Source: Kordia sp. (GTDB lineage: Bacteria; Bacteroidota; Bacteroidia; Flavobacteriales; Flavobacteriaceae). Taken from it: a stretch of 64,000 nt of DNA. The notes under the pieces are model-generated. The model ran no database searches and was not told the DNA's origin. It saw only the letters and a list, made by a program, of their open reading frames with translations. The translations under genes and the position numbers were made by a program. The stretch covers positions 1 to 64,000 of the forward strand of contig NZ_JAKVBC010000013.1 of assembly GCF_022447245.1 (NCBI RefSeq), given 5' to 3'. Positions 1-6,587 of this stretch are shown here, piece after piece (position 1 is the first letter of the stretch; each line of letters opens with the position of its first letter).

Positions 1-2019
1 CGCTTTGATGATTGGAGATCTGAAGATATAACTTGCATCCAATGATGTAATCTTTTCTTCAGTTATACCTTGAACAAAATTATTGTTTTCTCTTGAGTTA
101 GAGAATGTATTACGAATTGATGGAGCTTTAGTAATATACCCTGCATTTACATCAAACAAGTGACGACCTGTTAACTTATATGTTAATCCAGCTTTAGCTC
201 CTATACCAGTAAATGATAGTTTTTCACTTTTCCCGAAAGAATTCTCTGGGAAACCACCGTTTCTGTATAATCCTTCACGTTGGTAGGTTGTATTTTTAAC
301 ACTAGCTCCTACAAAGAAATCTACTTTTTTGTATTTGAATTGTGCTTGTGCAAAACCTCCAATAGTGTTAGATCTGATTTCAAAATTATAACGGAAACGA
401 TCTCCTTGTGTTACCAATCTGTTTGGATTGTTTAAATCGTTTTGAACTGCACCTGGATCAGTTACTAAATCGCTAGCAAAAGGATCTACATCTAAATATC
501 CTGTTCCTCCTAATAAATCAACAACTTCTGCAAAATTTTCAGAAACTAATGAAGTGAAGTTTACATTTGCGTTCAAAGTAATATTATCGTTGATTACTGA
601 GTTTAAGATTGAATTTGCGGTAAACTGTCTGTCATCTGCTCTATCTTCATATACAATATTGATAGCGTTTCCACCAGCAGCTAAGTTATTTTGGTTTGCT
701 GTGTATAAAGCTGTCCAATCAATTTGTCCGTCATTTACAAACGCTTCTTGCGCTTGGAAAGCTAACAGTGGATTGTCTGGGAAGTTTCTTCTGAAATAAC
801 TTGGTAGGTTTTGGTAGTATGTTGGACTTGGGTTTGCTGCGTTTCCGATTGGGAAACCACTAGCATCTAAATCTGTTCCACCAAAATCTAAACGACTTCT
901 TCCTTGCTCACCAAATTGATAGGCAACATTTGTGTTTAACGTCGTGTTTTCTGAAATGTCCCAATAGTGATTTAGCATCAAGATTGGCTCAATTACTCTA
1001 CGTACTCTTGAGTTACGCTTTTCACCGTCTTGATATCCCCAAAATTCGTTGTAACGAATTCCTTTTAAATCGTATACCTCTTGAGTGTTTGCAGAAGATA
1101 ATCCTCTTCTGTTTGGCGCGTAAATTCCTGTAAAGTTAATACTGTGATTGTCGTTTAATTGTTTTTCAACTGAAAGAAATAAAGAATTTGCGTCGTAGAA
1201 AGTACCGTCGTTAAAACCTTCATCTCCCCATCTTCTTCCTGCTGAAACTGTGTACGCCCATCCACTTTCTAGTAAACCAGAAGAATATGTTGCCATAAGT
1301 CTATTGGTATAACTTCTATCTGATGACGAATACGTTACTCTACCTCCTTCTCTGTATTGAGAAGCTCTTGTATTGATATTTGTTGTTCCTAAAACACCTC
1401 CAAATGTGTAATCTGAAGCACTTAAACCATTTGTAAGCTCTTGATTTCTTACAACATCATTCAATCCTCCCCAATTACTCCATTGTGGTCTTCCGTTGAA
1501 CATCTTGTTCATTTCAATACCGTTAATAAGTACTGTTCCATTTTCTGAGTCCAATCCTCTTACTCTGAAGAAAGTCGCTCCAAATTCAAAAGCTGCAGTT
1601 CTTAGGAATACATCTCTTGACGATTGTAATAATCCTGAGATGTTGTCTGCTGCTGTTGAATCGTCATTTAATTCATCATCCGTCAATGTTATAAGGGTAA
1701 CATCTTCTTGAATGAACTTTTTTAACAAAATTGTTCCCAAGTCAATTGCTTGACCATCGGCAACCGTTACAGGCATCCTCAATATTGAGTAACCATCTTT
1801 TGTAAACACGATGTCTACTTCCCCTGCTGCAACATTTGTTAACTTAAATATTCCAGATGCATCTGTAACAACTTCTTGTTTGTTGTTACCCGCAACCGAA
1901 ACTAAAACATTTTGAATTGTATCATCTGTATTGGCATCAAGTACGATTCCCGTAATTGAATTTTGTCCGCTGACAAACCAAACCGATAGCAATCCAAATA
2001 AAAAAATAAGTTTTTTCAT
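1..2019 (-). CDS. TonB-dependent receptor, 3' end cut by window edge
   Basis: Outer-membrane active transporter, probably for a siderophore, glycan or peptide; the substrate cannot be read from the sequence. The reading frame is open from the ATG at 2017-2019 to base 1 (673 codons), so the end of the barrel is missing. A signal peptide of about 19 residues (MKKLIFLFGLLSVWFVSGQ) is followed by a carboxypeptidase-like regulatory beta-sandwich (about residues 20-100), a plug domain with the VRGLDSENGTVLINGIEMN stretch, and then barrel strands rich in aromatic and Asn residues. It stands alone, divergent from the endonuclease-family gene to its right. A TAnnTTTG box lies about 57 bases upstream. 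The family call is strong. Confidence 0.9.
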   Translation of the reverse strand, partial: MKKLIFLFGLLSVWFVSGQNSITGIVLDANTDDTIQNVLVSVAGNNKQEVVTDASGIFKLTNVAAGEVDIVFTKDGYSILRMPVTVADGQAIDLGTILLKKFIQEDVTLITLTDDELNDDSTAADNISGLLQSSRDVFLRTAAFEFGATFFRVRGLDSENGTVLINGIEMNKMFNGRPQWSNWGGLNDVVRNQELTNGLSASDYTFGGVLGTTNINTRASQYREGGRVTYSSSDRSYTNRLMATYSSGLLESGWAYTVSAGRRWGDEGFNDGTFYDANSLFLSVEKQLNDNHSINFTGIYAPNRRGLSSANTQEVYDLKGIRYNEFWGYQDGEKRNSRVRRVIEPILMLNHYWDISENTTLNTNVAYQFGEQGRSRLDFGGTDLDASGFPIGNAANPSPTYYQNLPSYFRRNFPDNPLLAFQAQEAFVNDGQIDWTALYTANQNNLAAGGNAINIVYEDRADDRQFTANSILNSVINDNITLNANVNFTSLVSENFAEVVDLLGGTGYLDVDPFASDLVTDPGAVQNDLNNPNRLVTQGDRFRYNFEIRSNTIGGFAQAQFKYKKVDFFVGASVKNTTYQREGLYRNGGFPENSFGKSEKLSFTGIGAKAGLTYKLTGRHLFDVNAGYITKAPSIRNTFSNSRENNNFVQGITEEKITSLDASYIFRSPIIKA

Positions 2020-2075
2020 ACTGTAATTTGCAATTAATTATTATTCGAGTTTAAAAAATCTTTAATAACGACGGG

Positions 2076-2083
2076 CAAATGTA
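2076..2083 (-). promoter_or_regulatory. candidate -7 box for the TonB receptor
   Basis: The minus strand reads TACATTTG, which fits the Bacteroidota -7 consensus TAnnTTTG, 57 bases before the receptor start. No clear TTG -33 element lies 17-23 bases further upstream, so the call rests on one box only. Confidence 0.35.
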
Positions 2084-2157
2084 CATTATTTATAATTAAT
2101 AACTACTTTTGGTCTATCTTTTGTATAGATTGTTTAAGATAACATAACATTCAATAA

Positions 2158-3204
2158 ATGAAAAACCTTAAATCCCTAGTAATACTGGCTTTTTTACTAG
2201 TGTTTACCCATGGTTGGGCACAAAAAAAGAAGCAGTATAAAGTGCAAACAATAGCGTTTTACAATGTAGAAAACCTATTTGACACTGTTAATGATCCGCT
2301 GAAAGATGACGAGAAGAGTCCAATTATGGAAATTCAAGGTGATCGTTCAAAGATTTATGAAGACAAAATTTCGAAACTTGCGCGTGTAATTTCTGATATC
2401 GGATATGATATTTCGAAGACTTCACCTGCTATTTTAGGTGTTGCAGAAATTGAAAACAGAAAAGTTTTGGAAGATTTAGTAAATCATCCAAAGTTAAAAG
2501 ATTCCGATTACGGTATTATCCACTTCGATTCTCCTGATAAGAGAGGAATTGATGTAGGTTTATTGTACAAGCAAGGTGTCTTTCAACCACACAGTTTCTC
2601 AAAACATCCATTGTACATTTATGATGGAGATAGACGTATTTATACGAGAGACCAACTGTTGGTTTCTGGTGTGTTAGATGGTGATGAAGTACACATTATT
2701 GTAAATCACTGGCCATCTCGTAGAGGTGGAGAAGCCAGAAGTAGACCAAAACGTGTAAAAGCTGCTGAGTTGAACAAACGCATTATCGATTCTTTACAAG
2801 ATATTGATAAGAAAGCAAAAATCTTCACTATAGGCGATTTGAATGATGATCCTTTTAACGTAAGTATGAAAGAAGTACTTAAAACGAAAGCTAAACGTGA
2901 AAATGCTAAAGGAAAAGATTTATTCAATCCAATGGAAGGTATGGCTAAAGAAGGTAATGGAACCTTGGCATACAGAGATGGTTGGAATTTGTTTGACCAA
3001 ATTGTAATGTCTGCTCCTTTATTAAAGAAAGACTTTTCGGAATACCGTTATTACAAAGCAGGAATTTACAATAAAACCTATTTATCTAATAAACGAGGAC
3101 GCTATAGAGGTTATCCGTTTAGAAGTTTTGCCGGTGGTTCGTATACGGGTGGTTATAGTGATCACTTCCCAGTATATGTACACTTGATTAAAGAAGTGAA
3201 CTGA
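2158..3204 (+). CDS. endonuclease/exonuclease/phosphatase family protein, secreted
   Basis: A 348-residue member of the Mg2+-dependent endonuclease/exonuclease/phosphatase fold (DNase I-like). Visible family motifs are FYNVENLFDT near residue 35, AEIENR near 96 (metal-binding Glu), NHWPSRRGG near 183, GDLNDDP near 226 and YSDHFPV near 333 (catalytic Asp-His). The first about 21 residues form a signal peptide ending THGWAQ, so it acts in the periplasm or outside the cell. The substrate could be nucleic acid or a phosphoester; the sequence does not decide. It is a single gene, divergent from the receptor on its left and closed by a strong hairpin at 3263. Confidence 0.88.
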   Translation: MKNLKSLVILAFLLVFTHGWAQKKKQYKVQTIAFYNVENLFDTVNDPLKDDEKSPIMEIQGDRSKIYEDKISKLARVISDIGYDISKTSPAILGVAEIENRKVLEDLVNHPKLKDSDYGIIHFDSPDKRGIDVGLLYKQGVFQPHSFSKHPLYIYDGDRRIYTRDQLLVSGVLDGDEVHIIVNHWPSRRGGEARSRPKRVKAAELNKRIIDSLQDIDKKAKIFTIGDLNDDPFNVSMKEVLKTKAKRENAKGKDLFNPMEGMAKEGNGTLAYRDGWNLFDQIVMSAPLLKKDFSEYRYYKAGIYNKTYLSNKRGRYRGYPFRSFAGGSYTGGYSDHFPVYVHLIKEVN

Positions 3205-3262
3205 CATTTGAACATTGCAAATCAGATTCTGCAGATATGTGGAATTCATATAAAAACAAAAA

Positions 3263-3290
3263 ATCCTTATCGTATTTGATAAGGATTTTT
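3263..3290. terminator. bidirectional hairpin terminator
   Basis: AATCCTTATC and GATAAGGATT form a perfect stem around a short loop (GTATTT), with A-runs before and T-runs after, so it can work on both strands. It sits between the convergent genes ending at 3204 (+) and 3315 (-). A nearly identical copy with its flanks lies at 3841-3870. Confidence 0.8.
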
Positions 3291-3314
3291 TATGTCTGAA
3301 TATTTCTTTCTTTA

Positions 3315-3755
3315 TTAGTAAAGATTTAACCAAGTTTTCCAGGGCAGTCTTAAAAGAAGCAACAACAATCCTGTACTATAGAAAAGTATAATTTTCTCGT
3401 AGGCTCTTTTGCCTGTTTCCTGCTTTTTATGTTTAGACCATCCAATAGTGATAAAAACAATTGCTAAGATTCCTACTATCAGATGTTCTATGGTCAATAA
3501 ATGATCTGCACTTTCCAATCTCGTTCCATTCGCCTTAATCGCTTTAAATCCTTTTATAGATGTAAAGCATAAAATGATTTCCATTAGTAATTGTAAGTGT
3601 GAAAAAACGATTGCAAATAACGAAATCCGTAAATCCTTTAGTGTAAACTTTTTATTAGTGAGAAAGCCTATAACAGCATTACCAATTGCTATTAGTAGCA
3701 TTACTACTACACAATACACAAAATATGAATGTAATGTTTTTATAATTTCGTACAT
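3315..3755 (-). CDS. small four-helix membrane protein of unknown function
   Basis: A 146-residue integral membrane protein with about four hydrophobic helices: residues 8-30, 44-66, 88-105 and 122-137. The second half carries the charged stretch SKHKKQETGKRAYEK between helices. I recognise it only as a conserved Flavobacteriaceae membrane protein without an assigned role. The ATG at 3753-3755 follows a noncoding stretch, and the gene ends just before the shared terminator at 3263-3290. It has the same orientation as the membrane protein at 3894-4262 but is separated from it by a second copy of that terminator, so the two are probably transcribed separately. Confidence 0.75.
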   Translation of the reverse strand: MYEIIKTLHSYFVYCVVVMLLIAIGNAVIGFLTNKKFTLKDLRISLFAIVFSHLQLLMEIILCFTSIKGFKAIKANGTRLESADHLLTIEHLIVGILAIVFITIGWSKHKKQETGKRAYEKIILFYSTGLLLLLLRLPWKTWLNLY

Positions 3756-3840
3756 GAGTTTGCTTTTTGTTTATTAAGAAACTTCCTCGATTTTTTGACA
3801 CATTAGTTTAGAAATATAAGATGATTTGTAGAAAACAAAA

Positions 3841-3870
3841 AATCCTTATCGTATTTGATAAGGATTTTTT
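3841..3870 (-). terminator. hairpin terminator, second copy
   Basis: Same stem and loop as at 3263-3290, with nearly the same flanks on both sides (AACAAA before, TATGTCT plus AATATTT after). It lies 24 bases after the stop codon of the minus-strand gene at 3894 and should end that transcript. Confidence 0.8.
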
Positions 3871-3893
3871 TATGTCTAAATATTTTTACCGCG

Positions 3894-4262
3894 TTAGTTA
3901 TTACCTTCTTCTAACTCTCTTTGTTTACGTGCATCAATAAAACTTCTAACAAATGCAATCATCGCGATCATTGTAAAGAGAATCATTATTGAAACTCTGG
4001 CAACACCAACATAATCAGCTGCATCCATTCTTCCCATGAATGGTTTTATAAGGCCAATAAGAATGGCTAAGGTTAACACAACAGCGATATGCGCTATAAT
4101 TTTGTTTTCTTTTTTTACACCTCCATTTAAGACAATTAAAATTGCACCTATAATAACAGGAATTAATGCAGTCATGGATGGATTGTCAGAACCAAAATAT
4201 CCCCAACTTCCTAAACCTATTAATACAATGGCATTTAGTAAACTTGCTACATGGGCTTTCAT
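3894..4262 (-). CDS. small membrane protein of unknown function
   Basis: A 122-residue protein with about four predicted membrane helices: residues 5-24 (one Gly-rich turn), 29-45, 56-74 and 88-108. The C-terminal tail is charged (RSFIDARKQRELEEGNN) and probably cytoplasmic. No family was recognised. The ATG at 4260-4262 is the only early start. The gene ends at a strong terminator (3841-3870). Confidence 0.72.
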   Translation of the reverse strand: MKAHVASLLNAIVLIGLGSWGYFGSDNPSMTALIPVIIGAILIVLNGGVKKENKIIAHIAVVLTLAILIGLIKPFMGRMDAADYVGVARVSIMILFTMIAMIAFVRSFIDARKQRELEEGNN

Positions 4263-4423
4263 AATTATGTTGTTTTTTAAGTTAACTTACTATTTTCACA
4301 AAGATACAGGTTATTAAGTTTAGAATGAAAGCCTTTTTAAAAATAGTATATTGTGTTATTGTTTTGCTAAAGTTTAAAAACCGCAGGTATTCTTGCAGTT
4401 TTTGTGGTAATTTTAGTTTTTAT

Positions 4424-5499
4424 ATGTTATCATACATGATAACTAAAGACAGCCACTCTCAACATATTTTACAAAAGCTTGAACAGCATTCTAATATTGG
4501 AAATGTTGGACTTTTGAATGGACTCGCAGGTGAAAGCTTGTATTATTTTTATAGAAGTGAGTTATTGGATGAAGATGCTTCGTATGATACTGCAGTTTTA
4601 AAACTACAGCAAGTCATGTAAATTATGAGTAGTACTCAAGTACACACCAATTTCTATAATGGCTTAGCAGGCATTGGTTGGTTTATTTGTCATTTAAATG
4701 AAGCTGAAATCGCAGATGTGGATGTAGAAGATTTTTTGGATACTTCTATAGATACGCTTTTGTACGAAGATATGATTCAGTTATTGAATACGAATGTATA
4801 TGATTTCTTTTATGGCGCTACTGGTATTTGCTTTTACTTTTTGAAAGGATTTATAACGACACAAAATCCAGCTATAAAAGAAACATACAGAACGTATATT
4901 ACCCATTTTCTGTTTTATATCGAATACAGAAGTATTACAGATACACATGGCAAGCATTGGAAGCACTCTGGTTATCCTTTTGAAAAGGATCATGTAAATT
5001 ATCAATTGAGCTCAGTGGATAATATTTCTGGTTTAATGCTAGTACTAACAGAAATTGCAAAGACAAACAGCTTTAATACTCTATGTTTACCACTTGCTTA
5101 AAGCATCCAGTAGTTGGCTGTTGCATCAATTGGGAGCGGTACAAGATATACGAATTGATCAGGCATATTGCTTATGGAAAGCTGGTAATGAACTGAACAA
5201 CGATTCGCTTCAAACTAAAGCACTACAGTTTTTTATAACATACTGCAAAGCACCTTTCTGATGAGTATAGTATTTCATTAAGCAAATTTGCGTTGATTTA
5301 TTAAAAGATAAGTCATGAAACTAATGATGCATTCTTCATAGAAAAGGCGCAAGAGAGTTTTAAAATCATCACAGAACGATTTGCTTCAGAAGATATAAAA
5401 GATGCTAGCCTATGGAAAGGATATGCAGGAATTGGACTTGCAGACCTTTCTTTGAAGTTTAACCTGAATACAGATTGGGAAACCTGTATGCTAATCTAA
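4424..5499 (+). pseudogene. lanthionine synthetase C-like (LanC) pseudogene, multiply frameshifted
   Basis: Recognisable pieces of a LanC-type cyclase run in order through changing frames. They are GLLNGLAGESLYYF at about 4500-4560, YNGLAGIGWFICHL at 4652-4692, YDFFYGATGICFYF at about 4798-4840, HWKHSGYPFEKDHVNY near 4955, then after a frameshift near 5095 LHQLGAVQDIRIDQAYCLWK, and after another break near 5262-5313 DASLWKGYAGIGLADLSLK, ending at the stop 5497-5499. A stop after codon VM at 4619 also splits the first two pieces. Intact LanC proteins have about 400 residues and bind zinc through the WCYG Cys and the CHG Cys-His. Here the WCYG block looks deleted (RIDQAYCLW) and CHG reads WKG, so cyclase activity is lost even ignoring the frameshifts. 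The start (4424 or 4436) is uncertain. Confidence 0.85.
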
Positions 5500-5503
5500 T
5501 TTT

Positions 5504-6259
5504 TTGTTTATAGAAAAAGTTTTAGAAAAATTTGTAGTACATTGGAAACAGCAGCTAAATCTACGAGGGATTCTTTTAACGGGAAGTTATGCCGTGGGAT
5601 TACAAAATGAAAATTCGGATGTGGATATTCGTTTGATTCTTAAATACAGTGTTGAGAAATCTTTTAAAGGACTCGAAACTATTGACGAATATTGTTTTTC
5701 GTATATGGGACGAAGTAAGGCAGAAACTATGCAAAAATTCAATCACCAGTTTTTTTCAAATGTAAAGATGGAAGCACGCATTTATGCTGTTGGAAAAATT
5801 GTGCACGATCCGTTTGGTGATATTGCAGAGATTCTAAAAGTTGCCCACGTATATTCAGATACTCCATTGATTAAAAAAGAAGTTTCTAATGAAGATTTGA
5901 AATTGTATATGTATTCGCTTTCTCAAAAGTATCAATTCATAGAAAAAACAACACCAGAAGATGCTTTTTACGATTATAATTATATATTATATTTAAAAAG
6001 TACGCTTGCTTATTATGCAGAAAAATTGAATATAGAAATGAATTATGGGAATGATACGAAGCTTTTTCGTTTTTTAATAGATGAAAAGTACTTAAGTGCC
6101 TATAAGTACCCTGAATTTCAAGACAAAACCTTTAGAAACTTATGGATCAGTGCATTAATAAAAAAAGACAAAAATAGTTTGAATATACTTCATAACTTTT
6201 TAGAAGAAAATTTATGTAATTTTAACAAATCTACAATACGTATTGAATGGAAAAAATGA
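5504..6259 (+). CDS. nucleotidyltransferase-fold protein beside the RiPP precursor
   Basis: A 251-residue protein with a polymerase-beta-type nucleotidyltransferase motif at residues 24-43: GSYAVGL followed by DVDIRL, giving the Gly-Ser and the two metal-binding Asp residues. A helical region follows (about 130-215, many Tyr and Lys). Such enzymes transfer a nucleotide to a small molecule, RNA or protein; the target here is unknown. No ATG is available: the frame opens after a stop at 5492-5494 and the first usable start is TTG at 5504, five bases after the LanC remnant ends. It is the only member of the island with a full-length frame. It lies between the broken cyclase and the precursor peptide, so a role in the former peptide pathway is possible but unproven. 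Confidence 0.7.
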   Translation: MFIEKVLEKFVVHWKQQLNLRGILLTGSYAVGLQNENSDVDIRLILKYSVEKSFKGLETIDEYCFSYMGRSKAETMQKFNHQFFSNVKMEARIYAVGKIVHDPFGDIAEILKVAHVYSDTPLIKKEVSNEDLKLYMYSLSQKYQFIEKTTPEDAFYDYNYILYLKSTLAYYAEKLNIEMNYGNDTKLFRFLIDEKYLSAYKYPEFQDKTFRNLWISALIKKDKNSLNILHNFLEENLCNFNKSTIRIEWKK

Positions 6260-6328
6260 GAAATTTGAGATATAATTTTTAATATATTAATCATAAAAAA
6301 AAGTAAATCAAAGTTAAATCTTAAAAAA

Positions 6329-6499
6329 ATGTCCATCTCCAACTTGGCAGTTGTTAAGGGTGGAGCGACAGTTTGGTGTACCATTGCTATTGGTACAAGC
6401 GGTGTAAGTACTTGTAACTACACAGCTGGATGCCCTCCAACACAAGCTAGTGCTTGTTGTGACACAAGAGGTGATTCATACTGTGATCGTGAAACCTGA
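6329..6499 (+). CDS. Cys-rich RiPP precursor peptide (class I lanthipeptide type), likely start-codon mutant
   Basis: A 56-codon frame from the ATG at 6329 encodes MSISNLAVVKGG followed by a 44-residue core with six Cys (WC, STC, AGC, ACC, YC) and about a dozen Ser/Thr, the composition of a lanthipeptide core. The double Gly marks the expected leader cleavage. The frame stays open upstream and reads KKSKSKLNLKK directly before the Met, so the full leader would contain LNLKK-MSISNL, as in Bacteroidota lanthipeptide leaders. That longer frame begins at an ATA codon (6293-6295) where ATG would be expected. Either translation starts at the internal ATG with a shortened leader, or the gene is silenced. 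A strong terminator follows at 6532. It sits 69 bases after the nucleotidyltransferase and downstream of the LanC remnant. Confidence 0.75.
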   Translation: MSISNLAVVKGGATVWCTIAIGTSGVSTCNYTAGCPPTQASACCDTRGDSYCDRET

Positions 6500-6531
6500 T
6501 TTGTAATTTACATCAATTACAAGATATAAGA

Positions 6532-6560
6532 AAGCCTCGTAAAATTTACGAGGCTTTTTT
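6532..6560. terminator. hairpin terminator after the RiPP precursor
   Basis: AAGCCTCGTAAA and TTTACGAGGCTT pair almost without a loop and are followed by a run of six T. A-rich sequence on the other side lets it also end the leftward receptor transcript that stops at 6588. Confidence 0.85.
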
Positions 6561-6587
6561 ATGTTTTCAACATAGTGTTACTTCATA

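Noticed and set aside
4325-5261. Three separate small genes at 4325-4621, 4625-5101 and 5055-5261
   Set aside because: Their translations join in order into one LanC-like protein; they are fragments of one pseudogene.
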